Shown: positions 9,154 through 18,311, counted from the first letter of the stretch. The stretch: DNA of 64,000 nucleotides from Asanoa iriomotensis (GCF_016862515.1 NZ_BONC01000022.1:45434-109433), one strand, 5' to 3'. The notes: generated from the letters alone by a model not told the origin. Translations and numbers: made by a program.

Positions 9154-11044
9154 CCGCACCGTGCGCGTGCGCCGATCGGTATTGCGCGTCGTCCTCCATC
9201 GAGTAGATCGCGGCCGTGCCGGTGTAGGTCGCCGCGCCACGGACGAGCTCGACCCGCGTGCCGATGCCCAGCTTCTTGTAGATCTTTCTCAGGTGGTAGT
9301 TGACCGTGTGCTGCGACAGGTGCACCTGCTTGGCGATCTGCCGGTTGGTCAGGCCCACGCTCACCAGGTAGGCGATGCGCTGCTCCATGTCGGACAGCGT
9401 CGACCAGCAGGCGGCCAGTGGCGAGCCGGCGGCCTCGGAGTACGGCCCGGCGGCCTGCCGGCCATCCACCGGGGCCTTGGCCGCGTAGAGCTTGGCGAGC
9501 TCCTCGGTCGCCAACGCCACCGAGATCGGGTCGGGCGACTGCACGATGATCAGCGACAACGCCGCCGGAGCGCTGTTGGCCAGCGCGTTGGCGTGCATGG
9601 CGGTCAGCCCGACGATCGAGACACCGGGGTTGTCGCGCGCGAGACCGTCCACCGTCTCCAGCACGCTTCGCTCGAGTCGCGAATCGCCGACGTCACGCGC
9701 GAGCAGCACCAGGAATGCGGCGGCACTCGGCACCTCGATGTAGAGACTGCGCAACGTCGCGAGACAGCGGTATCTGTCGGACAACAGTTGGGCGCCCGCG
9801 TGGGGTCCCGCTTTCTTGACCGCGATGAGCACATCGGTCCACGCGTATTGCGCGGAATCCAATGCCGCGTGGCCCGCCAGGCCCTCCTGCGCCAGTTTGG
9901 AATATCCTTCGGCCCTGGGCAGGTCGCCCATATAGAACGAGGCGATGCTGAGCACGGAGAAGGCCAACGGCCGGAGCATCGGAACCGCGTCGCGCCCTAT
10001 CGCGGCGGTCGCCGACGCCGCCTCACGGCGCGCGTCTCCGATGCGGCCGGCTTGGAGATAAAGCCGCGACCTCATCACCGCGGGCGCGGCCGTCCAGACC
10101 GGCTCGGGAAGTGCGCGCAATCCGTCCTCGACGTCACCGATCAGCGATTCGGCTTTGTCGAACTCGCGGAGATTGGCGAACTTGCCGGCCAGCGGAAGCT
10201 GGAAATGCAGCCGCCACACCGGATCGACGCCTTCGCTGGAGCGCACGGCGGAGCGCCCCAGGCTGATGCCCTCGGCCAGCCGTCCCGCGCGCCAGCGCAG
10301 GTTGGACCGGGTGGTGAGTGCCATGGCCGCAGCGATGTCGCCCGGTCGGCTGCCGCGCTCCCCCAGGATCCTCGCCGCGACCCGCTCGGCTTCGTCGGCG
10401 TCGAACAGCGAGTAGCCAAGCAGCAGCGACGCTTCCGCATCGAGCCGGGCGGCGGGCGAACTGGCCGGGTTCGCCAGCACCTCGCGCGCGACGCGGACAC
10501 CGGCGGCCGCGTCGCCGCCGATCACCAGGCTGTGCGCGGGCGAGCACGATCCGCCGGCGGGTGCTCTGACCTGGGTGGACGCCGGGCTCGGGCGCTCGCT
10601 TTGCCATGGAACCTGGTCGTCCTTGTGCTCGTGCAACCCGATCGCCTCGCGCCGCAGCGTGTCGCGGACCGGCGCGGGCATGGAGTCGATGGTCCCCTGG
10701 AGGAGAAAATCGCTCCTGAACGCCAACCGGTGCGCCGCGGCGACGATGAACCCGGCGGCCATCGCCTCTTCCAGCGGCGAGAGCAACGTGGCGGCCGGTC
10801 GGTCGAGCATTCTGCAGACGTCCTCCAGCAGAAAGGACCGTCCCAACGCGGCCGCGACCTTCAGAAAGTGCTGACAGCCCGCGCTCAGCACATTCAGTCG
10901 CCGCAGGGTCGCCCGGTCCCCGTCGTCGAGCGACCCGCCCGACACCGCCGCCCTGCCATTTGTTACATTACTTTCGGTCGATTCTGGAATTCCATTCTCC
11001 GACGCGCGTCCCGTTGTCATAATCCCCCCGAGATTATGCGCCAT
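9146..11044 (-). CDS. LuxR-type regulator lacking the LAL ATPase domain
   Basis: 632 residues. The C-terminus has a clear LuxR helix-turn-helix: LSDMEQRIAYLVSVGLTNRQ followed by LSQHTVNYHLRKIYKKLGI. The N-terminal part begins (after about 45 variable residues) in what resembles the segment following the NTPase module of LAL proteins (HFLKVAAALGRSFLLEDVCRML), and there is no Walker A motif anywhere. It therefore looks like a LAL regulator that has lost, or never had, its ATPase. The start is ambiguous: the ATG at 11044 has a weak AAGAG upstream, and the ATG at 11020 has a G-rich stretch 3 nt before it. It converges on the first LAL gene with an 8-nt overlap. Confidence 0.85.
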   Translation of the reverse strand: MAHNLGGIMTTGRASENGIPESTESNVTNGRAAVSGGSLDDGDRATLRRLNVLSAGCQHFLKVAAALGRSFLLEDVCRMLDRPAATLLSPLEEAMAAGFIVAAAHRLAFRSDFLLQGTIDSMPAPVRDTLRREAIGLHEHKDDQVPWQSERPSPASTQVRAPAGGSCSPAHSLVIGGDAAAGVRVAREVLANPASSPAARLDAEASLLLGYSLFDADEAERVAARILGERGSRPGDIAAAMALTTRSNLRWRAGRLAEGISLGRSAVRSSEGVDPVWRLHFQLPLAGKFANLREFDKAESLIGDVEDGLRALPEPVWTAAPAVMRSRLYLQAGRIGDARREAASATAAIGRDAVPMLRPLAFSVLSIASFYMGDLPRAEGYSKLAQEGLAGHAALDSAQYAWTDVLIAVKKAGPHAGAQLLSDRYRCLATLRSLYIEVPSAAAFLVLLARDVGDSRLERSVLETVDGLARDNPGVSIVGLTAMHANALANSAPAALSLIIVQSPDPISVALATEELAKLYAAKAPVDGRQAAGPYSEAAGSPLAACWSTLSDMEQRIAYLVSVGLTNRQIAKQVHLSQHTVNYHLRKIYKKLGIGTRVELVRGAATYTGTAAIYSMEDDAQYRSAHAHGAAS

Positions 11045-11402
11045 ACTCTTACTGGACAGCCCCCGAATTTGATCATCGTAGCACAGGTGTTGTCGGCCAT
11101 CTATCTCGAAGTTGCCAGTCCACGGCCTGGCTGTTGTCAGGATTCACGGCGAGGCCGTAGAATGCCGGTCAGCCTCTGCCGATATCGGACAGAAGCAAGC
11201 AATTGCCATCATCGATTCCCCACCCCCATCTGCGTGTGACGCCGGTTACTCTATTCGACGTCTATAGAGCGCGGTCTACAACAGATGGAGTACCGCGCCC
11301 ACAGTAGTCGATGGCACAAATTGTCTTCATCCGTATGGCGACGTGGGCAAGAACCGTCACGAGCATTGAGTCGTTGGGTTCAATGACGCGTGAGGAGAAG
11401 AG
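11045..11402. other. Intergenic region between LuxR gene and MMPL exporter
   Basis: 358 nt, noticeably more AT-rich than the coding DNA around it. It should hold the divergent promoters of the LuxR gene (leftward) and the MMPL exporter (rightward). The exporter's ribosome binding site GAGGAGAAGAG directly precedes its ATG at 11403. I see no convincing inverted repeat, RNA gene or conserved reading frame in it. Confidence 0.5.
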
Positions 11403-13571
11403 ATGCCTACCGAGACCCGCCGCACGGACGGGGCCTTGGCGGCGCTGGCCCGGTTCTGTTTCCGGCGACGCCGCCTGGTCCTCCTGACCTGGGTCGTCGG
11501 CGTGCTGGCGCTGGCGTTCCTCGGCTTCCGCTTCGGCGCCCCCTCCGACAACGCCTACTCCGGTGGCGACTCCCACTCGGCCAAGGCGCAGGCGCTGATC
11601 GAGCAGCACTTTCCCGACCGGCAGGGCGACACCCTCACGCTCGCGATCAAGACGACGAACGGCATCGACGACCCCGCCACCCGGCAACGGATCGAGCGGG
11701 TCATCGCCGACCTGACGGCCTCACCCGTCACGGGACCGGTGACCTCGCCCTACGAGGATCCGACCCTGGTGACGCAGGATCGCCGGATAGCCCGGACAAC
11801 CGTCCCGCTGACCGACATGGACGTGCCGAAGGCCGAGGTCAAGCCGCTCGTCGACATCGTCAAGGACGCGTCCGGCGACGGCCTGACGCTGGGGCTCGGC
11901 GGTGACAAGGCCGAGAAGGCGGAGACACCGCCGCAGGGTCCGGCCGAGGCGGTCGGCCTGCTCACCGCCGCGGTGATCCTGTTCATCGCGTTCGGTTCGC
12001 TGGTCGCGATGGGCCTGCCGCTCGTCGTCGGCCTGATGGCGGTCCTCGGCGGCATCGGCGTGATGAAGCTCGTCGGCCATCTCGCTCCCTCGCCCGACTT
12101 CACCGTGCTCGTCGCCGTCCTGATCGGGCTCGGCGTCGGCATCGACTACGCCCTGTTCATCCTGACCCGCTACCGCGACAGCCTGCACGAGGGCGACGAC
12201 CCCGAGCGCGCGACGGTCAAGGCCATCGCCACCGCGGGCCACGCGGTCCTGTTCGCGGGTACGACCGTCGTCATCGCCCTGCTGGGCCTGATCGCCATGG
12301 GACAGCGGATGATGACCGGTGTCGCGATCGGCGCGTCGACGGCCGTCCTCGTCACGATGATCGCCGCGGTGACGCTCCTGCCGGCGTTCCTCGGCTTCAT
12401 CGGCCGCCGGATCGACTCCCTGCGCCTCCCCCGCCGCACTCCCCGCGCGAGCGCCGCCCCGTCGGCGGACCGCCGGACGCTGGCCGAACGGTGGGCGGGC
12501 GTGGTGCAGCGCCGGCCCCTGGTCGCCGCACTGCTCGCCGGCGCGATCCTGCTCGTCCTCGCCTCGCCGGCGTTGTCGATGCGGTTGAGCCTGCCGGACG
12601 CCAGCGTGCAGCCGCACGACCGCAGCAGCTACACCTCGCACCAGATCCTCTCCGAGGGATTCGGTCCCGGTTACGGCGCGCCGATGGTCTTCGCGGCCAG
12701 GGTCGACTCGCCCTCCACCGACCTGGGTCCCGTCGTCGAAGCGGTCCGGAGCACCGACGGCATCGCGTTCACCACGCCACCCGCGGTCAGCCAGGACGGT
12801 CAGGCCGCCATGTTCATGGCCTTCCCGAAGACCGGCTACCAGGACGAGGCGACCACGGACCTGGTGCACGAGCTCCGCGACGACGTGCTGCCCGGCGCGG
12901 CCGGCGGCACCGAGGTCTTCCTGGGCGGCCCGAACGCCGGCGCGATCGACTTCGCCGAGGAGACCAGCTCCCGCCTGCCCCTGATGATCACGGTCGTGAT
13001 CGTGCTGTCGCTGCTCCTGCTGGTGCTGCTCGTCCGGTCGGTGACGATCGCGCTGCAGGCGGCCGTGATGAACCTGCTCTCGATCGGCGCGGCGTACGGC
13101 GTACTCGTGGCAATCGTCCAATGGGGATGGTTGGGCTCGGCTCTTGGCTTCCCCACTGAGATGCCGATCACGACCTGGGTTCCGATGATGATGTTCCCGC
13201 TGCTGTTCGGCCTCTCGATGGACTACGAGGTCTTCCTGATCTCGCGGATCCGCGAGGAGTACGAACGCACCGGCGACACCCGCCTGGCCGTCACCCGCGG
13301 CTTGGCCAAGACCGCGAAGGTGATCACCGCCGCCGCGGCCATCATGATCGCCATCTTCACGACGGCCGTGCTCGGCCCCGACGTATCCGTGAAGCAGATC
13401 GGTCTCGGCATGGCGATCGCGGTGCTCGTCGACGCCACCATCATCCGGATGATCCTCGTGCCGGCGGTCATGGAACTCTGCGGCGACGCCAACTGGTGGA
13501 TGCCCGGACGCCGGTCACGGAAGATCGCCTCGGCACCCCCGGCCGAGGTCGAGGAAGCGGCAAGAGTCTGA
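11403..13571 (+). CDS. MMPL-family RND transporter
   Basis: Inner-membrane lipid or natural-product exporter of the MMPL (RND superfamily) type. 722 residues with two similar halves: a first transmembrane helix near residues 17-38, an extracytoplasmic loop, a block of five helices around residues 180-325, then another helix near 360, a second loop, and a second helix block from about residue 525 to 690. The conserved cytoplasmic pattern GVGIDYALFILTRYRDSL (first half) and GLSMDYEVFLISRIREEY (second half) is diagnostic, with the proton-relay Asp-Tyr pairs. Strong Shine-Dalgarno GAGGAG. The position among isoprenoid regulators suggests export of the cluster product or self-protection, which is inference. 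A hairpin terminator follows. Confidence 0.92.
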   Translation: MPTETRRTDGALAALARFCFRRRRLVLLTWVVGVLALAFLGFRFGAPSDNAYSGGDSHSAKAQALIEQHFPDRQGDTLTLAIKTTNGIDDPATRQRIERVIADLTASPVTGPVTSPYEDPTLVTQDRRIARTTVPLTDMDVPKAEVKPLVDIVKDASGDGLTLGLGGDKAEKAETPPQGPAEAVGLLTAAVILFIAFGSLVAMGLPLVVGLMAVLGGIGVMKLVGHLAPSPDFTVLVAVLIGLGVGIDYALFILTRYRDSLHEGDDPERATVKAIATAGHAVLFAGTTVVIALLGLIAMGQRMMTGVAIGASTAVLVTMIAAVTLLPAFLGFIGRRIDSLRLPRRTPRASAAPSADRRTLAERWAGVVQRRPLVAALLAGAILLVLASPALSMRLSLPDASVQPHDRSSYTSHQILSEGFGPGYGAPMVFAARVDSPSTDLGPVVEAVRSTDGIAFTTPPAVSQDGQAAMFMAFPKTGYQDEATTDLVHELRDDVLPGAAGGTEVFLGGPNAGAIDFAEETSSRLPLMITVVIVLSLLLLVLLVRSVTIALQAAVMNLLSIGAAYGVLVAIVQWGWLGSALGFPTEMPITTWVPMMMFPLLFGLSMDYEVFLISRIREEYERTGDTRLAVTRGLAKTAKVITAAAAIMIAIFTTAVLGPDVSVKQIGLGMAIAVLVDATIIRMILVPAVMELCGDANWWMPGRRSRKIASAPPAEVEEAARV

Positions 13572-13585
13572 CCCTTCCTCGAGGA

Positions 13586-13642
13586 GGAGCGCGGGGGGTC
13601 CCCCTGGCCATTGTCCCTGGCCGTTGTCCCCGCGCTCCTTTT
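13586..13642 (+). terminator. Rho-independent-type terminator after MMPL gene
   Basis: An 11-nt stem, GGAGCGCGGGG at 13586-13596 pairing with CCCCGCGCTCC at 13628-13638, is followed at once by TTTT. It lies 15 nt after the exporter stop. The long loop (31 nt) can itself fold. This is one of the few U-tract terminators visible in the window. Confidence 0.7.
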
Positions 13643-13658
13643 CGATGTCCGGACTACA

Positions 13659-13687
13659 AGCCCGGGTAGTGGTCAACTACCCGGGCT
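13659..13687. promoter_or_regulatory. Inverted repeat upstream of SARP regulator
   Basis: Perfect 12-nt arms (AGCCCGGGTAGT and its reverse complement) are separated by 5 nt, ending 77 nt before the SARP start at 13765. It follows the MMPL terminator, so it more likely serves as an operator for the regulator gene than as a second terminator; there is no T run after it. Confidence 0.45.
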
Positions 13688-13764
13688 GCTCGTTGATCCC
13701 CGTTACTCCTTCTGGCGATGATGCCTAGGGTGGCGTTCGCATCCGCGCGAGGGAAGGGGTATGT

Positions 13765-16128
13765 ATGCGGCCCGCAGCCGTGACGGTCCGGGCGTTGGGT
13801 GCGGTGGAGGCGACGGTCGCCGGCCGGCTCGTCGACCTCGGCACGCCGAAACAACGGGCGCTGCTCGCGCTGCTGGTCGCTCGGCTCGGCCAGCCGGTGA
13901 CGGTCGAGATGATGCAGGACGCGTTGTGGTCGGGCGACCCGCCACCGTCGGCGGCCGCTTCGCTGCACGCGTACGTGGCCAACCTGCGCCGGGTGCTCGA
14001 GCCTGGACGCGCGCCCCGGACCCCGGCGACCGTCCTGCGCACCTGTCCGCGGGGGTACGTGCTGGACAGGAGCGCCGTCGACGTCGACGCCGACCGGTTC
14101 GGCGAGCATGCCGCGGCCGGCTGGCAGGCGTGGGATCGCGGGGAGCCGGGGCAGGCGCTGACCGCGTTCGAGGCCGGGCTGGCGCTGTGGCGTGGGCAGG
14201 CCTATGTCGAGGCGGTGCATGCTCCCGACGTGGTGCCGGAGGTGGCCCGGCTGGAGGAGCTGCGGCTGTCGGTCGTCGAAGCGCGCTGTGCGGCGCTGCT
14301 CGCGGTCGGTGCGCACCAGTCGGTGGCGGAGCTGGAAGCCCTGGCGAAGGCCCATCCGCTGCGCGAGCGCGGGATGGAGCTGTTGAGCCTGGCCCTGTAC
14401 CGGGCCGGGCGGCAGGCCGAGGCCCTGGACGTGCTGCGGACCCTCCAACGGCGACTCGCCGACGAGCTCGGCATCGATCCCGGACCCTCGCTGCGGCACC
14501 TCGAGCGCGAGATCCTCAACCAGTCGCCGGCGCTGGACCGCGACCCGGCCGTCCGGACCACGAGCCCGGTCGCCGCACCCGCCGCGCCGCGGACGGACGA
14601 CGGGGTCTTCGTGGGCCGCGTCGGGGCGCTTCGGCATCTCGAGGTGGCACTCGCCGACGCGGCGGTCGGGCGGGGACGGGTGGTCGCCGTGTCCGGCGAG
14701 CCGGGGATCGGTAAGACCCGGTTGCTGCGGCGGTTCGCCGACCGGGCGGCAGCGGAGGTGCTCTGGGTCAACTGTCCCGAGCACGCCGACGCGCCGCCGC
14801 TGTGGCCGTGGGAGCAGATCCTGCGGGCAGCGGGTGGCCACCGCTTCGACGCGGCCGCAGGCACGACGGTGCGGCGGTTCGACGCGATCGTCCACCACCT
14901 GACGGAGGCCGCACGGGCGGCGCCGCTGGTCGTCGTCCTCGACCACGTGCACCGCGCGGACCCGGATTCCCTCCGGCTCCTCGCGCACCTGGCGGAGTCG
15001 GTGCCGGCGAGCCGGCTGCTGCTGGCCGTCTCCTACCGGTCGGGCGAGGCGGAGCCCCTCGCCGAGGCCATGGCGGCGCTGGCCCGCACGGGGATGACGC
15101 GGATCGAGCTGCGTGGCCTGAGCGCGCGGGAAACCCGGATGCTGGCGAGCACGATCCTGCGTCGCGACGTCAGCGTGCCGGTCGCCGAGGCGCTGCGCGC
15201 CCGCTCCGACGGCAATCCGTTCTTCCTGCGCGAGCTGGTCACGTCCCGGGAAGAACACCCGGACCAGGCGCATCCGGTGCCGCCAGCGGTGCGCGAGGTC
15301 GTGACGCGGCGGGTCGCCCGGTTGCCCCGCACCGCCGCCGACTTCCTGGCCGTGGCCGCGGTCGCCGGCCGGGGGTTCGACATCGAGGTGACCGCCGAAG
15401 CCGCCTCGATCGAGCTCGAGGCGGCTCTGGAGGCCGTCGACGCCGCGGTCGCGGCGGGCCTGATCGTCGAGGACCCGCGGCGACTGGGTTGGTTCCGCTT
15501 CAACCATGCGCTGGTCGCCGAGACGCTGTACGAGCGGACCGGGCGACTGCGCCGGGCCCGCCTGCACCGGCGGATCGGCGCGGCGGCGGCCCGCGCGTGG
15601 GCGGGCGCCTCCGACCTCGCCGCCGAGGTCGCCCGGCATTGGCTGCTCTGCGCCGAGCTGGACCCGGGCACGGCCGCCGTGGCCTCGACACACGCCGCCG
15701 CGGCGGCACGCGTCGCCGACACCCGGCACGCCTTCGACGACGCCGTCGACTTATGGCGGCAGGCCCTGGTCGCCGCAGACCTCGCAGCGGACCTGGACAC
15801 GTACCCGCTGCTGATCGGTCTGGGCACGTCGCTGTGCCGCGGGGGCCAAGCCCGCGACGGGCTCTCCGTCTTCGTCCAGGCGATGGACGCCGCCGGGCAG
15901 CCGGATTCCGGACGGCTGGTGGACGCGGCGACCACCGCGCTGCGCGAGTCGGTCCCGTACCCGGTCGACTACACAAGGCTGGTCCTCGTGCTCGAACGCG
16001 CGTTGCCGCGGATGACCGAACCCGCGCAGCGCTCGTCGGCGCTCGCCTGCCTCAGCGCCGCCCGCCGCCGCGACGCTGCGGGGCTCGGCGTCGACCACCT
16101 CGAGCCGCACCTGTACGCGGCCTCCTAA
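13765..16128 (+). CDS. SARP-type regulator with BTAD and AAA ATPase domains
   Basis: AfsR/SARP-like activator, 787 residues. The N-terminal OmpR-type winged helix (about 5-95) contains KQRALLALLVARLG and HAYVANLRRVLEPG. A bacterial transcriptional activation domain follows to about residue 250 (RRLADELGIDPGPSL). An AAA-type domain with Walker A SGEPGIGKTR (about 310-319) and Walker B LVVVLDHVHRADPDS comes next. The C-terminal helical part is short for this architecture, so the protein may be trimmed. The ATG at 13765 has GGGAAGGGG just upstream. Codon 663 is TTA (15751-15753), rare in such genomes and a hint of bldA-type control. The end overlaps the convergent idi gene by 4 nt. Confidence 0.9.
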   Translation: MRPAAVTVRALGAVEATVAGRLVDLGTPKQRALLALLVARLGQPVTVEMMQDALWSGDPPPSAAASLHAYVANLRRVLEPGRAPRTPATVLRTCPRGYVLDRSAVDVDADRFGEHAAAGWQAWDRGEPGQALTAFEAGLALWRGQAYVEAVHAPDVVPEVARLEELRLSVVEARCAALLAVGAHQSVAELEALAKAHPLRERGMELLSLALYRAGRQAEALDVLRTLQRRLADELGIDPGPSLRHLEREILNQSPALDRDPAVRTTSPVAAPAAPRTDDGVFVGRVGALRHLEVALADAAVGRGRVVAVSGEPGIGKTRLLRRFADRAAAEVLWVNCPEHADAPPLWPWEQILRAAGGHRFDAAAGTTVRRFDAIVHHLTEAARAAPLVVVLDHVHRADPDSLRLLAHLAESVPASRLLLAVSYRSGEAEPLAEAMAALARTGMTRIELRGLSARETRMLASTILRRDVSVPVAEALRARSDGNPFFLRELVTSREEHPDQAHPVPPAVREVVTRRVARLPRTAADFLAVAAVAGRGFDIEVTAEAASIELEAALEAVDAAVAAGLIVEDPRRLGWFRFNHALVAETLYERTGRLRRARLHRRIGAAAARAWAGASDLAAEVARHWLLCAELDPGTAAVASTHAAAAARVADTRHAFDDAVDLWRQALVAADLAADLDTYPLLIGLGTSLCRGGQARDGLSVFVQAMDAAGQPDSGRLVDAATTALRESVPYPVDYTRLVLVLERALPRMTEPAQRSSALACLSAARRRDAAGLGVDHLEPHLYAAS

Positions 16129-16700
16129 CGGTCGGCCGCGAGGGCGGCGGCCTCCGGCAGGCGGCCGGCGGCTTCGGTCGCGACGGCGAGCACGCCGCTC
16201 AGCCAAGGGGAATACCGGTCCGGGTGCTCGGCGAGGTCCGCGCGCAGCCGTTCCGCCGGCACGAGACGGACGTCGGCGACCTCGGCCGGATCGAGCCGCA
16301 GCGGCAGGTCAGCGGGCACCCGACCTATCACGACGTGGTCGTACTCGTGCTCGACCCGACCCGTCCGCGGATCCTCCGCCCGATAGGGATACACCCCGGC
16401 CGCGTGCAGTGGCACGCCTTCCACGCCGAGCTCCTCGATCAGCCGCCGGGCGGCGGCGTCGTGCACGCTCTGGCCCGGGGCCGGGTGACCGCAACACGCG
16501 TTGGCCCAGCGCCCGGCGAACCGGGTCTTCACCGCGGCGCGCTGCTGCACCAGAACGCGCCCGCGATCGTCCAGCAGCACCACGGAGAACGCCCGATGCA
16601 GCCGGCCGGGCGCGGCGTGCGCCTCGGCGACCGTGCAGGAACCGATGGCGACACCGTCCGCGTCGACCAGCTCCACCAACTGCGCTTCGCGGGTCGTCAC
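16125..16700 (-). CDS. idi: Isopentenyl-diphosphate delta-isomerase, type I
   Basis: Interconverts isopentenyl and dimethylallyl diphosphate. 191 residues, Nudix-like type I fold. The family block with the catalytic Cys is WANACCGHP (near residues 64-72), the Nudix-like helix is AARRLIEELG and the second catalytic Glu region is VEHEYDHVV. It makes good the missing type II isomerase in the mevalonate operon, so the cluster has a full route from acetyl-CoA to both C5 units. Its start overlaps the stop of the upstream DUF3050 gene by 4 nt, so the two form a transcription unit. Its 3' end overlaps the convergent SARP gene by 4 nt. Confidence 0.95.
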   Translation of the reverse strand: MTTREAQLVELVDADGVAIGSCTVAEAHAAPGRLHRAFSVVLLDDRGRVLVQQRAAVKTRFAGRWANACCGHPAPGQSVHDAAARRLIEELGVEGVPLHAAGVYPYRAEDPRTGRVEHEYDHVVIGRVPADLPLRLDPAEVADVRLVPAERLRADLAEHPDRYSPWLSGVLAVATEAAGRLPEAAALAADR

Positions 16701-17449
16701 GCGTCGAACTCCGCGAGCACGCCGTCCCAGAGGGCCGTGCGGGCGCGGATCGCCGCCACACTCACCTCGGCGGCCTCGGCCTCGCGCACCGGGTCACCGT
16801 CGCACATCGACGCGAGCAGCCGCAGCGCGAGGGGTCCGTGCTCGTCGTGGTCCAGGGCGATGTGCCGGTCCAGGTAGTGCCGGAACACCGGCGCGTTGGC
16901 GAGCACGTCGTCCACATTGGCGCGTACGGCCGAGAACACGTCGGGCAGCAGGTTCTCCCGACCGTGGCAGAACGACGAGGCCACCTCGTGCGGTGCGCCG
17001 TTCATCGCCACGTCGAGGGTGTGACCGACGAAGGCTCGCACACTCGGGGGGATGTCGGCGTCCTTGAGCGCCGCCAGGGGCGCGAGTCCACTGTCGAGCG
17101 CGGCGAGGAACCCGTCGATCGGTCGCGCGTCGGCGCCGATCTCGTCCATCGCCCTGCGGTAGAGCTCGAAGTGGCTGACGTACCCGCCGCCGATGTCCTC
17201 GTCGGTCTCCTCCGCCAGCACGATCTCCATGATGAACCTGCCGTGGTCGGCACGCCCGCGCGGCCGCCACGGCAGGGTCACGGTCGTCACCTCCGCCTGG
17301 AGGCGCTTGAGGAGAGTGAAGAAGTCCCACACCGCGAACACGTGGTGCTTCATGAAGATCCGCAGCCGCTCCTCGGTGGTGATCTGCGAGTAGAGAGGAT
17401 GGCCGATCAGCTCGACACGTGCTGTGTCGAATACCGCGGGCGCAGTCAC
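16697..17449 (-). CDS. DUF3050 family protein (heme-oxygenase-like fold)
   Basis: 250 residues. The wording near the N-terminus, IGHPLYSQITTEERLRIFMK followed by HHVFAVWDFFTLLKRLQ, is the hallmark of the DUF3050 family, an all-helical group placed with heme-oxygenase-like proteins. Candidate metal or cofactor ligands are His35, His36, the Glu residues in FIMEIVLAEETDED and the later His-rich RHIALDHDEHGP. No reaction has been assigned that I know of. It is coupled to idi by a 4-nt overlap, which suggests a role in isoprenoid formation or tailoring, possibly as an oxidase; this is inference. Upstream lies a 424-nt repeat-rich gap. Confidence 0.82.
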   Translation of the reverse strand: MTAPAVFDTARVELIGHPLYSQITTEERLRIFMKHHVFAVWDFFTLLKRLQAEVTTVTLPWRPRGRADHGRFIMEIVLAEETDEDIGGGYVSHFELYRRAMDEIGADARPIDGFLAALDSGLAPLAALKDADIPPSVRAFVGHTLDVAMNGAPHEVASSFCHGRENLLPDVFSAVRANVDDVLANAPVFRHYLDRHIALDHDEHGPLALRLLASMCDGDPVREAEAAEVSVAAIRARTALWDGVLAEFDA

Positions 17450-17565
17450 CTTGTCCTCCTCGACGCTCGGAGTTTCACGGGTTGCTCACGAGCATCGACG
17501 ACCGCGGTTGCGGACCACTGTGCGGCGGGTTGGCGCCGGCTTGGCTACGGGACCCGCGTCTTGGC

Positions 17566-17886
17566 GCCGACTTGGTGCGGTCTCAGAGCACGGGGCCGAC
17601 GACCCACCGCCGCCTCAGCCCATCCGGACCAACGACCCGCCGCGGCCTCAGCCCACCCGGACCAACGACCCGCCGCCACCTCAGCCCACCGAGCCAGCGA
17701 CGTGGCAGCGTCTCAGCCCGCCGGGCCGACGACCCGCCGCCGCCTCAACCCACCGGACCAACGGACCGGCGCGGTCTCAGCCCACCGGACCAACGACCTG
17801 GCGCCGTCTCAGCGCGCCGGGCCAACGGACCGGCGCGGTCTCAGCCCATCGGGTGAGACGACCTGGCGCCGTCTCAGCGCGCCGGG
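17566..17886. repeat. Tandem array of ~32-nt degenerate repeats downstream of panD
   Basis: About nine copies (plus one degenerate copy at the left end) of a 31-33 nt unit run head to tail. The unit looks like CCAACGACCcGGCGCc followed by GTCTCAGCCCaCCGGG. The array fills most of the 424-nt gap between the DUF3050 gene and panD. The last copy includes the final codons and stop of panD (GGCGCGCTGAG on the minus strand, about 17873-17883), so the array appears to have grown from the panD 3' end. Long reading frames across it are rich in Pro, Arg and Thr and are repeat artefacts, not genes. Confidence 0.8.
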
Positions 17887-18311
17887 CCTACGGCCTCGCC
17901 CGCGACCTGGTCGCCGGGGACGAGGCCGTACCCGTCGGGGACCTTGGCCGGGTCGGCGCCCGTGTCCACGATCTTGTTGCGGTCGTCCACGAAGACCACC
18001 CGCGGGGTGAAGCCGCGGGCCTCGGCGTCCGGCAGCCAGGCGTAGGCGACCAGGATGACCTTGTCGCCCGGGCTGATCAGGCGGGCGGCCGCGCCGTTGA
18101 TGCCGATGACGCCCGAGTCGCGCGGGCCTTCGATGACATAGGTGGTCAGGCGCGCGCCGTTGTCGATGTCGAGGACGTCCACCCGCTCGCCGGGCAGCAG
18201 GTCCGCCGCCTCCATCAGGTCCGCGCTGATCGTGACCGAGCCCACATAGTGCAGGTCGGCCTGCGTCACCGTGGCGCGGTGGATCTTGGACTTCATCATC
18301 GACCTGAACAC
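17874..18311 (-). CDS. panD: Aspartate 1-decarboxylase
   Basis: Pyruvoyl enzyme that makes beta-alanine from aspartate for pantothenate and CoA, or as a natural-product building block. 145 residues. The N-terminal block [20 protein letters not shown] is diagnostic, and the self-processing Gly-Ser bond is in YVGSVTIS. The pyruvoyl-pocket region [12 protein letters not shown] and GINGAAARL follow. I chose the GTG at 18311 because GGGAGAGG lies 7 nt upstream and the family usually starts [13 protein letters not shown]; the ATG at 18299 is the alternative. The 3' end runs into the repeat array. No panB or panC lies beside it; the PanB-like gene at 47.3 kb is divergent. Confidence 0.93.
   Translation of the reverse strand: MFRSMMKSKIHRATVTQADLHYVGSVTISADLMEAADLLPGERVDVLDIDNGARLTTYVIEGPRDSGVIGINGAAARLISPGDKVILVAYAWLPDAEARGFTPRVVFVDDRNKIVDTGADPAKVPDGYGLVPGDQVAGEAVGPAR

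Noticed and set aside
6849..9206. 785-residue second frame within the first LAL gene
   Set aside because: Arg/Pro/Gly-rich shadow of the true frame, which has intact Walker and LuxR motifs.
13659..13687. Second intrinsic terminator after the MMPL gene
   Set aside because: No T tract follows the stem and a proper terminator already lies upstream; operator of the SARP gene is more likely.
17566..17886. Possible CRISPR array
   Set aside because: Units are directly joined without unique spacers, drift in sequence and length, and there are no cas genes; it is a degenerate tandem repeat.
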